A DNA stretch of 64,000 nt, from NCBI RefSeq assembly GCF_048269205.1, contig NZ_JBLXJC010000002.1, positions 124,001-188,000 of the forward strand. Direction: 5' to 3'. The stretch is from Emcibacter sp048269205. GTDB taxonomy: Bacteria; Pseudomonadota; Alphaproteobacteria; Sphingomonadales; Emcibacteraceae. Numbering within the stretch: position 1 is the first letter of the stretch; each line of letters opens with the position of its first letter. Below, piece after piece: positions 1-9,038 of this stretch. The notes beneath the pieces were generated by a model. The model was not told the origin of the DNA and did no database searches. It was given only the letters and a program-made list of their open reading frames with translations. The translations under genes and the position numbers were made by a program.

Positions 1-809
1 TGTCACAGGAACAATTGCCGCTTTTCAGGGAAAAGAAAATCAGCCGGGTCAACTGGATCGGCGTGCGCACCCTGTACTGGAAGGAAGTCTGGCGCTTTTA
101 CAAGGTGCTGGGCCAGACGGTTCTGGCCCCGGTGGTCACCACCTTCCTGTTCATGACCATTTTCACCCTGGCGCTGGGCGGATCAAGCCGGGTGTCGGGC
201 GATATTCCCTACCAGATGTTCCTGGCCCCGGGCCTGATCATCATGGCGGCGCTGCAAAACGCCTATGCCAACCCGTCCTCTTCGATCATGTCGGCCAAGA
301 TGCAGGGCAATATCGTCGATGTGCTGCTGGCCCCTCTCTCCCCCGCAGAAATGGCCTTTGCCTACGTCATGGGCGGCATGACCCGCGGCCTTTTGGTGGC
401 GATCATGCTGACACTCAGCATGTTCCTGTTCGTCAGCATGCCCTTCAGCCATATCTGGGCCATTGTCTTTTTCGGCGTGGCCACCACCATGCTTCTGTCC
501 CTGCTGGGCGTGATTGCCGGCATCTGGGCGCAGAAGTTCGAACAATCGACCGCCATCAACAATTTCATCATTGTGCCCATGTCGTTCCTGTCCGGCACCT
601 TTTATTCCATCGACCGGCTGCCGGGCATCTGGCATAGCTTAAGCCAGGTGAACCCCTTCTTCTATATGATCGACGGTTTCCGCTATGGCATGATCGGCCG
701 CTCCGACGGCGATCCGCTCATCGGCCTTGCCTATCTGACCATTCTCAACGTGATTATGTGGACAGTCTGTTATAGAATGATCAAAAGCGGCTATCGACTC
801 CGACCCTGA
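1..809 (+). CDS. ABC-2 type transporter permease (5' end cut by window edge)
   Basis: Inner-membrane permease of an ABC-2 exporter (NodJ/YadH-like). About 265 residues with a soluble N-terminus of about 30 residues, then roughly six hydrophobic segments; the PFSHIW and FLSGTFYSIDRLP stretches are typical of this family. The reading frame is open to the edge: bases 1-2 are TG followed by codons for S-Q-E-Q-L-P, so the natural start is very likely an ATG whose A lies one base before the window, rather than the internal TTG at 15. The partner ATPase is expected just upstream, outside the window. Substrate is unknown. Gene identity is well supported; the start is inferred. Confidence 0.85.
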   Translation, partial: SQEQLPLFREKKISRVNWIGVRTLYWKEVWRFYKVLGQTVLAPVVTTFLFMTIFTLALGGSSRVSGDIPYQMFLAPGLIIMAALQNAYANPSSSIMSAKMQGNIVDVLLAPLSPAEMAFAYVMGGMTRGLLVAIMLTLSMFLFVSMPFSHIWAIVFFGVATTMLLSLLGVIAGIWAQKFEQSTAINNFIIVPMSFLSGTFYSIDRLPGIWHSLSQVNPFFYMIDGFRYGMIGRSDGDPLIGLAYLTILNVIMWTVCYRMIKSGYRLRP

Positions 810-882
810 GGGTCCGGAAAGCCCCGGAAAACGCCACAAATCCCGGGAGGCGCAAATTTATCCCCTTGTCATATTCTTTTTA

Positions 883-911
883 TTGACAGACCCTAAGGTT
901 CCGGGGATAGT
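883..911 (+). promoter_or_regulatory. Probable sigma-70 promoter of argD-argF-hslO
   Basis: A perfect -35 TTGACA (883-888) is followed after 17 bases by GATAGT (906-911), 4 of 6 to TATAAT. The start of transcription would be near 918, leaving a leader of about 60 nt before argD. The leader contains a small hairpin, GGTCCC (927-932) pairing with GGGACC (941-946). No ArgR box was recognised. Confidence 0.5.
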
Positions 912-978
912 TCGCCTCTTTTAAAGGGTCCCGAGAACAAGGGACCAGACTATTGGAAATTGAACCAGAGAGCCAGTT

Positions 979-2229
979 ATGAAAAACAGTCAGAGCGATA
1001 ATGCGGATCAAAACCTTGTTCCCCCCGTGCTGCCCACCTATGCCCGGGCAGATGTCGCTTTTGAGCGAGGAGAAGGTGTTTATGCCTGGGATAAAGATGG
1101 CAATCGCTATCTGGATTTCGGCAGCGGCATTGGCGTCAACAACCTGGGCTATTGCCATCCGGTGCTGGTCAAGGCCCTGACCGAACAGGCCGGGAAGATC
1201 TGGCATACCTCAAACCTTTACCGGATCGAGGGACAGGAGCGCCTGGCCGAACGGCTGAGCAAGGAATGTTTTGCCGACAGCATGTTCTTCACCAATTCCG
1301 GCGCCGAGGCCCTGGAATGCGCCATCAAAATGGCCCGCAAATTCCATAACGACAACGGCAACCCGGACCGTTACCGGGTGATCACCTTCGAGGGCTGTTT
1401 CCACGGCCGGACTTTGGCTACCATTGCCGCCTCCGGCGCCGAAAAACTGGTCAAGGGCTTTGGGCCCATGATGGACGGTTTCGACCATCAGCCCTTCCAC
1501 AAGGATATGAGCAAGGTGGAAGCAGCCATCACCGAAGAGACGGCTGCCATCCTGATCGAACCCGTGCAGGGCGAAGGCGGGATCCGCCCGGTGTCTGGCG
1601 AGAACCTGCAGATCCTGCGCGATCTTTGCGACAAGCACGGCATTCTGCTGATGTTTGACGAGGTCCAGTGCGGCATGGGCCGGACCGGCAAGCTGTTCGC
1701 CCATCAGCATAGCCCGATCACCCCCGACATCCTGGCCACCGCCAAGGGGATCGGCGGCGGTTTTCCGCTCGGCGCCTGCATGACCACCGATCGGGTGGCC
1801 CAGTGCATGAAGGCCGGCACCCACGGCTCTACCTATGGCGGCAACCCGCTGGCCATGGCAGTGGGCAATGCGGTGCTGGACGTGATGCTGGCCAAGGGCT
1901 TCATGGAACATGTGGACCAGATGTCCTATGAGTTGCGCAAGGCGCTGGTCAAGCTGGGCTCCAGCTATCCGGATGTGATTGACGTGGTGCGCGGCAAGGG
2001 GCTGATGCTCGGCCTCAAACTGCACACGCCGGTGCCGGAATTTATCGCCGCAGCGCTGAAAAACGGCCTGATGGTGGTGGCCGCCGGTGACAATACGGTG
2101 CGTCTTCTACCGCCGCTGATCATTGCCCAGGAACATATCGACGAGGGTATCGGCCTTCTGGAAAAAACCTGCGCGGTGGTCAAAAAGGCCGTTGATGCCA
2201 AAAAAGCAGACAGCGACACGGGGGACTAA
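979..2229 (+). CDS. argD: Acetylornithine aminotransferase
   Basis: PLP-dependent class III aminotransferase converting N-acetylglutamate semialdehyde to N2-acetylornithine in cytoplasmic arginine synthesis. 416 residues, normal for the family. Visible are the cofactor-binding FTNSGAEA motif near residue 104, the DEVQCGMGRTG segment with the PLP-contacting Asp, and the Schiff-base lysine in ATAKGIGGGFPLG near residue 256. First gene of a run with argF (one base after its stop) and hslO, an arrangement common in alphaproteobacteria, which favours argD over other ornithine or GABA aminotransferases. Some such enzymes also act as succinyldiaminopimelate aminotransferase; that cannot be judged here. 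Confidence 0.95.
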   Translation: MKNSQSDNADQNLVPPVLPTYARADVAFERGEGVYAWDKDGNRYLDFGSGIGVNNLGYCHPVLVKALTEQAGKIWHTSNLYRIEGQERLAERLSKECFADSMFFTNSGAEALECAIKMARKFHNDNGNPDRYRVITFEGCFHGRTLATIAASGAEKLVKGFGPMMDGFDHQPFHKDMSKVEAAITEETAAILIEPVQGEGGIRPVSGENLQILRDLCDKHGILLMFDEVQCGMGRTGKLFAHQHSPITPDILATAKGIGGGFPLGACMTTDRVAQCMKAGTHGSTYGGNPLAMAVGNAVLDVMLAKGFMEHVDQMSYELRKALVKLGSSYPDVIDVVRGKGLMLGLKLHTPVPEFIAAALKNGLMVVAAGDNTVRLLPPLIIAQEHIDEGIGLLEKTCAVVKKAVDAKKADSDTGD

Positions 2230-2230
2230 G

Positions 2231-3178
2231 ATGACTGCCTTCAAACTCGAGGCGCCGCAAAAACATTTTCTTGATCTTGCTTCCCTGAGCAAGGCGGAAG
2301 CCCGGGAGATCATTGACAAGGCGAAGGCCCTTAAAGCGGTCGCCCGCGGACACGGCAAGGGATTTGTTCATCCCGACCGGCCGCTGGACGATAAAAGCCT
2401 GGCCATGATCTTTGAAAAGCCGTCCACCCGCACCCGTGTCTCCTTTGAAATGGCCATCCACCAGCTTGGCGGCAGTGCTGTCATCCTGCAGGGCGGCGAC
2501 ATGCAGCTTGGCCGCGGCGAGACCGTCTCCGACACCGCCCAGGTGTTGTCCGGATTTGTGGACGCTATCATGCTGCGCGCCAATACCCACGAGGCGCTGC
2601 TGGAAATGGCGGAATTTGCCCGGGTGCCGGTGATCAACGCGCTGACCAATTTTTCCCATCCCTGCCAGGTGATGGCCGACATCCTGACCTTCGAGGAAAC
2701 CGTGGGCAACATCAAGGGCAAGAAGATCGCCTGGTCCGGCGATGGCAACAATGTGGCCGTATCCTGGATTCACGCGGCGGTGCTGTTCGACTGTGAACTG
2801 GCGCTGGCCTGCCCGGTGGAATTCGCTCCGCCGTCACAGGTCATGGACTGGGCAAAAGCCAACGGCGGCAAGGTCAGCCTGACCCACGAGCCGGAGGAAG
2901 CCACATCGGGCGCCCATTGTGTGATCACCGATACCTGGGTCTCCATGGGCGATGACGATTCAGAGCGCCGGCTTCAGGTGCTGGCGCCCTTCCAGGTCAA
3001 CAAGCAGCTGATGAGGGCCGCCGACCAGGATGCCGTGTTCATGCACTGCCTGCCGGCCCACCGGGGCGAGGAAGTGACCGACGAAGTCATCGACGGTCCC
3101 CAGTCGGTGATCTGGGAAGAAGCGGAAAACCGTCTCCATATCCAGAAAAGCATCCTGATGTGGTGTTTTGGAAAATAA
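2231..3178 (+). CDS. argF: Ornithine carbamoyltransferase
   Basis: Forms citrulline from ornithine and carbamoyl phosphate in the cytoplasm. The 315 residues carry the carbamoyl-phosphate STRTR motif (about 65-69), the HPCQ motif, and the ornithine-site HCLPAHRGEEV motif starting near residue 272. The ATG at 2231 follows the argD stop by one base, so the two are co-transcribed; an in-frame extension back to 2123 overlaps argD and is not a credible start. The downstream hslO begins two bases after the argF stop. Function is secure. Confidence 0.96.
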   Translation: MTAFKLEAPQKHFLDLASLSKAEAREIIDKAKALKAVARGHGKGFVHPDRPLDDKSLAMIFEKPSTRTRVSFEMAIHQLGGSAVILQGGDMQLGRGETVSDTAQVLSGFVDAIMLRANTHEALLEMAEFARVPVINALTNFSHPCQVMADILTFEETVGNIKGKKIAWSGDGNNVAVSWIHAAVLFDCELALACPVEFAPPSQVMDWAKANGGKVSLTHEPEEATSGAHCVITDTWVSMGDDDSERRLQVLAPFQVNKQLMRAADQDAVFMHCLPAHRGEEVTDEVIDGPQSVIWEEAENRLHIQKSILMWCFGK

Positions 3179-3179
3179 C

Positions 3180-4097
3180 ATGAGCAGTCCCGAGCCCGTC
3201 CATAGCGATGCCTGCCTGCCCTTCAGCCTTGAAGGCCGGGACATCAGGGGACGCATTGTCCGCCTGGATGATACCCTCAACCGGATACTGGAAACCCACA
3301 AGCTGCCGGAGGCCATTTCCCGCGAACTGGGGGAAATTATGGTCATGACCGCCATGCTCGGCAGCATGCTGAAATATGAAGGCATCCTGACCGTGCAGAT
3401 CCGCGGCGACGGGGCCGTCAGCTTCCTGGTGGCCGATTTCGCCACCGCCGGCGAAGGCAGCGGCGTGATCCGGGCCTGCGCCCAGTATGATCCTGAGAAA
3501 TGGACCGCACCGGAAGAGATTACCCTCACCGGCCTGATGGGCAAGGGCCATATGCTGATCACCATCGACCAGGGCAAGTTCATGGACCGTTACCAGGGTA
3601 TTGTCGCGCTGGAGGGGGAAACACTCAGCGAGGCCGCCGTGGAATATTTCCATTCCTCGGAACAGCTTCCTTCCCGGGTCAGAATTGTCTGTGAGCGTAC
3701 TGCTGAAGGCCGCTGGCAAGGCGCGGCCATCATGATCCAGCATCTGGCCAGAAATACGGACCTGGAACGTATCCGCAACCGGGAAGACGCCCCGGAAGCG
3801 GATGACTGGCAGAATGCCTGTGTCCTGATGGACAGTGTGACGGACAAGGAACTTCTGGACGAGACACTGTCCCTGCAGGACCTGCTGTTCCGGCTGTTCC
3901 ATGAAGGCGGTGTGCGGGTATTCGATCCTGTGCCCCTGACCAACGGATGCCGCTGCTCAGAGGATAAGCTGCGTCAGGTACTGGCCAATTTCAACGCTGA
4001 CGATCTCAAGGACATGGCGGAAGACGGCGTCATCACCATGACCTGCGAATTCTGCAAAACAGATCACATCTTCGAACTGAAAAAGCTGTTCAACTAA
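3180..4097 (+). CDS. hslO: Redox-regulated chaperone Hsp33
   Basis: Cytoplasmic holdase chaperone switched on by oxidation. 305 residues, with the N-terminal Hsp33 fold and the C-terminal redox switch: Cys257 and Cys259 (CRC) and Cys289 and Cys292 (CEFC), the CXC plus CXXC zinc ligands. The ATG at 3180 lies immediately after the argF stop and is preferred over the TTG at 3168, which overlaps argF. The argF-hslO linkage is frequent in alphaproteobacteria and probably reflects co-transcription rather than shared function. Confidence 0.95.
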   Translation: MSSPEPVHSDACLPFSLEGRDIRGRIVRLDDTLNRILETHKLPEAISRELGEIMVMTAMLGSMLKYEGILTVQIRGDGAVSFLVADFATAGEGSGVIRACAQYDPEKWTAPEEITLTGLMGKGHMLITIDQGKFMDRYQGIVALEGETLSEAAVEYFHSSEQLPSRVRIVCERTAEGRWQGAAIMIQHLARNTDLERIRNREDAPEADDWQNACVLMDSVTDKELLDETLSLQDLLFRLFHEGGVRVFDPVPLTNGCRCSEDKLRQVLANFNADDLKDMAEDGVITMTCEFCKTDHIFELKKLFN

Positions 4098-4100
4098 TCC

Positions 4101-4673
4101 CTATTGATCAAACCACTCTGTGTAAGGGCCCGATGTGGGGCGTTCAATGGCAGGTGGTTGTTTGGCGGGATAGCCAAGATACATGAAACCGGTCAGTCTG
4201 GTTCCTTCTTCAAAGCCCAGAAGTTCCCGCATGCGATCGCCATAGGTGAAACTTCCGGTGCGCCAGATACAGGCAAGCCCCAGTTCTTCCGCCGCCAGCA
4301 GAATATTCTGGCAGGCAACAGTGGCCGAGGCCACGTCTTCCTCTTCTATGGCGCGAGGATTGGCGGATTTGGCCGCCGCCGTCACAATAATCACCGGCGC
4401 ACGCAGGGCCTTTTTCTCGATCACCGGCACCTTGGCCTTGACCGCCGGGGCCTCCGGGTCGGGCTGGTTTTCCACAAAACACTGCGCCATATATTTACCC
4501 AGCCGATTGCGCGCTTCTCCGGTCAGAACCTGAAAGCGCCAGGGGCTGGTATTATAATGGACGGGCGTACAGACCGCCGCATCGAGAATTTTCTCAATCA
4601 GGTCGCGGGGAACTTCCCGCTCCTCAATCATGCCGTTGCTTCTTCTTTTCCTGATGGCGTCAATGACTGACAT
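4101..4673 (-). CDS. Nitroreductase family protein
   Basis: FMN-dependent nitroreductase-fold oxidoreductase of 190 residues. The N-terminal RKRRS segment is the usual FMN phosphate-contact region, followed by the family pattern around HYNTSPWRF and a GLACIWRTGSF segment in the C-terminal half. It is convergent with hslO (3 bases between stops) and lies just downstream of argE on the same strand, so the two may be co-transcribed. Its physiological electron acceptor is unknown; it resembles the compact YdjA-like type. Family assignment is strong, the specific role unknown. Confidence 0.85.
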   Translation of the reverse strand: MSVIDAIRKRRSNGMIEEREVPRDLIEKILDAAVCTPVHYNTSPWRFQVLTGEARNRLGKYMAQCFVENQPDPEAPAVKAKVPVIEKKALRAPVIIVTAAAKSANPRAIEEEDVASATVACQNILLAAEELGLACIWRTGSFTYGDRMRELLGFEEGTRLTGFMYLGYPAKQPPAIERPTSGPYTEWFDQ

Positions 4674-4696
4674 AAACTACTCCAATATCTTTACTT

Positions 4697-5866
4697 TCAG
4701 GTGGCCTTTGTGCTGACCACAGCCCTGAGTTTTTCCAAAAATTCATCACAGGCCGCAAGCTCGCCTGGCTCAATATATTCATCCGGGCGATGCGCCTGCA
4801 ATATACTGCCCGGTCCGCAAATAACCGTCGGAATACCGCCGGTGGCCTGAAAATGCCCGGCTTCGGTACCATAGGACACCACGCTCGTTTCATTGCTTTG
4901 GGCCAGCGCCAGCACCAGGCTTTCCGCAGAAGAACCGCTTTCCGGCAAAAGCGCCGGCACCCGGGAGGAGTATTCGGTATCAATGCGCGGACGTCCGTCT
5001 TTCCCCGGCCCCATTTCGGGCAGAAGTTCCTGTTTGACAAATTCATCCAAACGGCGGGGAATTTCCTCCGGATCGGTGCCGGGGATGGTTCTGAACTCCC
5101 ATTCAAACTGACAATGAGCCGGGGTGATATTGGGAGCCGCACCACCGGAAATGGTCCCTACCTCCAGCGTGGTATAGGGCGGTTCAAACCCCTCCACCTC
5201 GGCAGTCCTCTCTTTCAGCTCCCGGCGCAGATCATCAAGGAAACCGATCATGCGGCTGGCGTAATAAATGGCATTCACCCCCTGATCGGTACTGGCGTGC
5301 GCCTCTGTACCCCTCACGCGAGTGATCAGAGTGCTGAGCCCCTTGTGACTGTTGACCACTTTCATATTGGTGGGTTCACCGACGATGCAGGCTCTCTGCC
5401 TCACGTCCATATCCCGCACATGCTCGATCATGCTCATGCAGCCCGTGCAGCCAATTTCCTCGTCATAGGAAAAGGCCAGATGGATCGGCTCTTTCAGGTT
5501 TGATCCGGCAAATGCCGGCACCGCCGCCAGAACACAGGCGATAAACCCCTTCATGTCAGACGTTCCCCGACCGTAGAGCTTCCCGTCCCGTTCAGTCATA
5601 ACGAAGGGGTCGCTTGCCCATTCCTGGCCGTCCACGGGGACCACATCCGTATGGCCGGACAATATGATACCCGGCACGTCCGTTGGGCCTATGGTGGCCC
5701 AGAGGTTGGCCTTGTTTCGTTCGTCATTGAAAAACAGCCGGCTTTCAATACCCTCACCGGCAAGATAGTCCCGGATAAAATCGATCAGGGCCATATTGCT
5801 TTTCCAGCTGGTGGTGTCAAATGCGACAAGTTTTTCCAGCATCTGGGGGGAAGTCAGGGAAGTCAT
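4697..5866 (-). CDS. argE: Acetylornithine deacetylase (ArgE, M20 family)
   Basis: Zinc-dependent M20 hydrolase that removes acetate from N2-acetylornithine to give ornithine. 389 residues. Metal and catalytic motifs are visible: SGHTDVVPVDG (His and Asp), GRGTSDMKGF (bridging Asp), SYDEEIGC (catalytic and ligand Glu), and the late AGHFQATGG region. The central dimerisation domain lies between. The nearby argD-argF run supports an arginine role, but M20 members with a succinyl-diaminopimelate or carboxypeptidase role look similar. It is transcribed away from the gene at 5968 from a shared short AT-rich region. Confidence 0.9.
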   Translation of the reverse strand: MTSLTSPQMLEKLVAFDTTSWKSNMALIDFIRDYLAGEGIESRLFFNDERNKANLWATIGPTDVPGIILSGHTDVVPVDGQEWASDPFVMTERDGKLYGRGTSDMKGFIACVLAAVPAFAGSNLKEPIHLAFSYDEEIGCTGCMSMIEHVRDMDVRQRACIVGEPTNMKVVNSHKGLSTLITRVRGTEAHASTDQGVNAIYYASRMIGFLDDLRRELKERTAEVEGFEPPYTTLEVGTISGGAAPNITPAHCQFEWEFRTIPGTDPEEIPRRLDEFVKQELLPEMGPGKDGRPRIDTEYSSRVPALLPESGSSAESLVLALAQSNETSVVSYGTEAGHFQATGGIPTVICGPGSILQAHRPDEYIEPGELAACDEFLEKLRAVVSTKAT

Positions 5867-5925
5867 GGGTTTTCCGTCTATAAGCGGCGTTACATTTCGG
5901 TCGCCTGGGCGAATTTTGATGATAT

Positions 5926-5933
5926 ATTATACT
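5926..5933. promoter_or_regulatory. Divergent promoter region, argE / small putative regulator
   Basis: The 101 bases between the divergent starts at 5866 and 5968 hold a perfect TATAAT on the minus strand (5931-5926, for argE) and overlapping TATACT on the plus strand (5928-5933). Neither has a convincing -35 at the proper distance, so the assignment rests on the -10 elements and position only. Confidence 0.35.
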
Positions 5934-5967
5934 TAATCAATAACCTCACAAGAATAAAGGGATTATC

Positions 5968-6477
5968 TTGTCGTTCAATCCACTGAAACGCCGCAAATAT
6001 GGCTCCACCAAGGCTGTTGTCAGCGAATTATTCCGTCAGGCAGGCGGCATTCCGCAGGTCATGGAACTCCTGGGGCTGGGGCGCACACGTACCTATGACC
6101 TGACCGATCCCAACAAGGACGTGGATATCTCCTTTGTTCGGGTGGAAACCCTGACGCGGGAAACCCGGGCCACCGTCGCCGCCGAACATCTGGCCCATAT
6201 GGCGGGCGGGGTATTCCTGCCCATCGAAACCCTTGATGATCAGGTTGACTGGCATGATATCGCCGGCCGGGCAAGCCAGAAGAATGCGGAAAATATCAGC
6301 GGCATCCTCGAAAGCCTGAGCCCCAACAGCAAATCTCCCGGCCGGATTTGTGCTGACGAAGCGCGGGAACTGATCCAGCGGGTGGACCAGCATTTCTCCC
6401 TGCTTGCCCTGCAGCGGCAGGCCCTGATCGCCATTATCGAGGAAGAAGACCTGAAACGGGAAAATAGCGACGACTAG
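5968..6477 (+). CDS. Small putative DNA-binding regulator, uncharacterised
   Basis: 169 residues beginning at TTG, with an AAGGG Shine-Dalgarno element about six bases upstream. The N-terminal 60 residues are basic and contain a segment (VVSELFRQAGGIPQVMELLG, then RTRTYDLTDPNK) that could form a helix-turn-helix of the kind found in phage CII-like or Cro-like regulators. The C-terminal half is helical and acidic, ending in a glutamate-rich stretch that may mediate self-association. No enzyme motif is present. The gene is divergent from argE and convergent with trkH, overlapping the end of trkH by four bases. I do not recognise a named family, and the regulator call is inference. Confidence 0.6.
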   Translation: MSFNPLKRRKYGSTKAVVSELFRQAGGIPQVMELLGLGRTRTYDLTDPNKDVDISFVRVETLTRETRATVAAEHLAHMAGGVFLPIETLDDQVDWHDIAGRASQKNAENISGILESLSPNSKSPGRICADEARELIQRVDQHFSLLALQRQALIAIIEEEDLKRENSDD

Positions 6478-7922
6478 GCGCGCCAGAAGGTGGGAATAAA
6501 CAGCACCATCACCGCAAACAGCTCGAGCCGTCCCAGCAGCATGCCGAAGGTGAGAAACCATTTAGCCGCATCGGGCAAGGCCTGAAATGTCCCTGAGGGG
6601 CCGATGATCGGCCCAAGCGCGGGTCCCACATTGGCCATGGCCGTCCCGGCTCCGGAAACCGCCGTCACGAAATCAAGTCCGGTCAGGGATAACCCCACAG
6701 CCAGCACCAGAAAACTGGCAATAAACAGGAACAGATAACTGATCACAGAGCCTGCCACATCCTCGGTGATGGGCTGACCGTTATAGCGCGGGATGAACAC
6801 GCCGCTTGGCCTCAACACATGTTTCAATTGTGTAACCAGCATGGAACAGAGGATCTGAAAACGGAAAATCTTGATCCCGCAGGAGGTGGACCCGGCACAA
6901 CCACCAATGAACATGATGAAAAAGAACAACAACACCGCCAGTGATCCCCAGGCCGTATAGTCGGTGGTGGCGAAACCCGTACCGGTGACAATGGAAATCA
7001 CATTGAAACTGGCATAGCGCAAGGCGGCGGGCAGGCTATACTGCCCGTCAAGCCACAACCAGATCGCGACAAATCCCACAAGCAGGGCAAGAAGCGCCAG
7101 AAACCAGCGCACCTGGCTGTCCTGCCACAGAACCCAGGATTGTCCGCGCACCAGCTTGAGATAAAGAATAAACGGCATGCTGCCCACAATCATGAACAGC
7201 AGCACGATATAATCAATCAGGACACTGTCGAAATGTCCCACCGACCCGTCCGATGTGGAAAAACCACCTGTCGCAATGGTGGTAAAGGCGTGACAGGCGG
7301 CCTCGAACGGGGTCATGCCCGCCGCCCATAAGGCCACACCACAGATCATGGTCAGCGCCACATAGAGAATGGAGATCGCAAACCCCAGCTGGGCTGCCCT
7401 CGGCAACACTTTTTCGGAGGTATCGAATGCCGCCACCTTGAACAGCTGCATACCCCCGATCTGCAGTAGCGGCAGGATAATTACCGCCATGATAATGATA
7501 CCCACGCCGCCGAACCACTGCAAAAGCCCGCGCCACAGCAGGATACCCGGTGGCGCGCCGTCAAGGCCGGTAATCACTGTGGAGCCGGTGGTCGACAGGC
7601 CGGACATGGCCTCGAAAAAGGCATCCGTATAGCTGAGAGACAGTTCGGAATAAACAAATGGCAGGGCGCCAAAGGTGGGGATAATAACCCAGATACTCAC
7701 CGTCAGCAGGAAAGCCTGCTGCACCGTCAGTTCCTCATGCCGGGCGAAATTGGTAGCGAACAGAATGGAGCCGACAAAAGTCACAATGCCTGAGGTAACG
7801 GCAAAGACCTGCCAGTCAGGATTGCCGACCCAGGCATCCACGAGGGCCGGGAACAGCATCCCCACTCCCAAAATCAACAGAAACAGCCCGTTTATCTGTA
7901 AAATGGGCCTGTAGTCGATCAA
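6474..7922 (-). CDS. trkH: TrkH-family potassium uptake membrane protein
   Basis: Potassium-translocating subunit of a Trk/Ktr-type uptake system in the inner membrane. 482 residues with about ten to twelve membrane segments. The four pore-loop repeats are visible as glycine-rich filters (for example STTGSTV, TIATGGFST, IVTGTGFATTD and ANVGPALG). The start is TTG at 7922, supported by GGGGAGGT seven bases upstream. It is the last gene of the minus-strand run metZ-apaG-folE-trkH. The cytoplasmic TrkA partner is not in the window. Confidence is high for family, lower for the exact cation preference. Confidence 0.92.
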   Translation of the reverse strand: MIDYRPILQINGLFLLILGVGMLFPALVDAWVGNPDWQVFAVTSGIVTFVGSILFATNFARHEELTVQQAFLLTVSIWVIIPTFGALPFVYSELSLSYTDAFFEAMSGLSTTGSTVITGLDGAPPGILLWRGLLQWFGGVGIIIMAVIILPLLQIGGMQLFKVAAFDTSEKVLPRAAQLGFAISILYVALTMICGVALWAAGMTPFEAACHAFTTIATGGFSTSDGSVGHFDSVLIDYIVLLFMIVGSMPFILYLKLVRGQSWVLWQDSQVRWFLALLALLVGFVAIWLWLDGQYSLPAALRYASFNVISIVTGTGFATTDYTAWGSLAVLLFFFIMFIGGCAGSTSCGIKIFRFQILCSMLVTQLKHVLRPSGVFIPRYNGQPITEDVAGSVISYLFLFIASFLVLAVGLSLTGLDFVTAVSGAGTAMANVGPALGPIIGPSGTFQALPDAAKWFLTFGMLLGRLELFAVMVLFIPTFWRA

Positions 7923-7945
7923 ACGTTATACCTCCCCTGCCCGGG

Positions 7946-8557
7946 TCAGCCGCGATAGGGTTCGAAATTCCCCACCACAGACAGGAATTCCTTCCGGGTT
8001 TTGTCATCCTTGCGGAAAGAACCGACCATGCGGCTTGTTACCATGGACACGCCATGTTTGTGCACCCCACGTGTTGTCATACACTGGTGGGTCGCCTGTA
8101 TAATAACCCCAACGCCGTATGGTTCCAAGACATCCTGGATACAGTCGGCAATCTGGGCCGTCATTTTTTCCTGAACCTGCAGCCGTTTGGCATAGGTTTC
8201 CACCACCCGGGCCAGCTTGCTGATGCCAACAACCTTGTTCTTCGGCAGATACCCCACATGGGCCCGGCCGATAATGGCAGCCATATGGTGTTCGCAATGA
8301 GATTCAAAGGGAATATCCCTCAGCACCACCATTTCGTCATATCCGGCCACTTCCTCGAAAGTGCGGGACAGTATCTCGTGAGGGTCCTCGTCATAGCCGC
8401 CGAAAAACTCGTCATAGGCCTTGACCACCCGCTTGGGCGTATCGATCAGACCTTCACGGGTCGGATCGTCTCCTGCCCAGCGCAGCAGAGTCCTGACGGC
8501 CTCCTCCGCTTCCTTGCGACTTGGCCTGCCGGTTGTTTTGCTTTTATCCGAGCTCAC
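7946..8557 (-). CDS. folE: GTP cyclohydrolase I
   Basis: Converts GTP to 7,8-dihydroneopterin triphosphate, the first step of folate and pterin synthesis. 203 residues. The catalytic zinc region is clear: a Cys-His pair in the SHCEHHMAAIIG motif and the second zinc Cys in ATHQCMTTRG, with the GISKLAR and VQEKMTAQIAD segments of type I enzymes between. The start is GTG at 8557 with GGGAGA upstream. It lies between apaG and trkH in a minus-strand run. Assignment as the canonical FolE rather than FolE2 is firm. Confidence 0.96.
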   Translation of the reverse strand: MSSDKSKTTGRPSRKEAEEAVRTLLRWAGDDPTREGLIDTPKRVVKAYDEFFGGYDEDPHEILSRTFEEVAGYDEMVVLRDIPFESHCEHHMAAIIGRAHVGYLPKNKVVGISKLARVVETYAKRLQVQEKMTAQIADCIQDVLEPYGVGVIIQATHQCMTTRGVHKHGVSMVTSRMVGSFRKDDKTRKEFLSVVGNFEPYRG

Positions 8558-8624
8558 TGATCTTCTCCCGATTTATCTTTGCTTCCGCATACCTTGACTT
8601 TAAGGCGGCATTTCCCGGCGGATG

Positions 8625-9035
8625 TCAGTTTATCATCTGTACGTCAAACGGACTGTCCAGGGAAAAAGCCGGAATATCAACATCAAAATAACTGCCGTCA
8701 TTCCTGCGCATCTGGAACGACCCGACCATAAATCCGGACGGGGTCGCAAGCGGCGCACCACTGGTATATTCATAGGCATCGCCCGGTTCGATCACCGGCT
8801 GCTCGCCAACCACGCCTTCGCCGCGCACTTCCTGGATACGCCCCATGGAATCGGTAATTTTCCAGTAGCGGCGCTCCAGCTGAACCGTATCATCGCCATT
8901 ATTTTCAATATGAACCTGATAACCCCACATATAACGTCCCTTTTCCGGTTCTGAATCATCATCCAGAAAAAAGGGTATGACAGAGACACTGATCCTGTCT
9001 GTCACAGCGACATAGGTGTTTTCAGAATCGTCCAT
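8625..9035 (-). CDS. apaG: ApaG protein
   Basis: Small cytoplasmic beta-sandwich (fibronectin III-like) protein, 136 residues, complete. The family core is evident in the YMWGYQVHIENNGDDTVQL and RRYWKITDSMGRIQEV segments and in the EYTSGAPLATPSGFMVGSF region. ApaG has been linked to cobalt resistance and Ap4A levels in enterobacteria, but its biochemical role is unsettled. The start lies three bases after the metZ stop, so the two are almost certainly co-transcribed, followed by folE and trkH. Confidence 0.93.
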   Translation of the reverse strand: MDDSENTYVAVTDRISVSVIPFFLDDDSEPEKGRYMWGYQVHIENNGDDTVQLERRYWKITDSMGRIQEVRGEGVVGEQPVIEPGDAYEYTSGAPLATPSGFMVGSFQMRRNDGSYFDVDIPAFSLDSPFDVQMIN

Positions 9036-9038
9036 AAC

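Noticed and set aside
1210..2025. Antisense frame of 271 codons over argD
   Set aside because: Shadow of argD, with no recognisable domain or ribosome-binding site.
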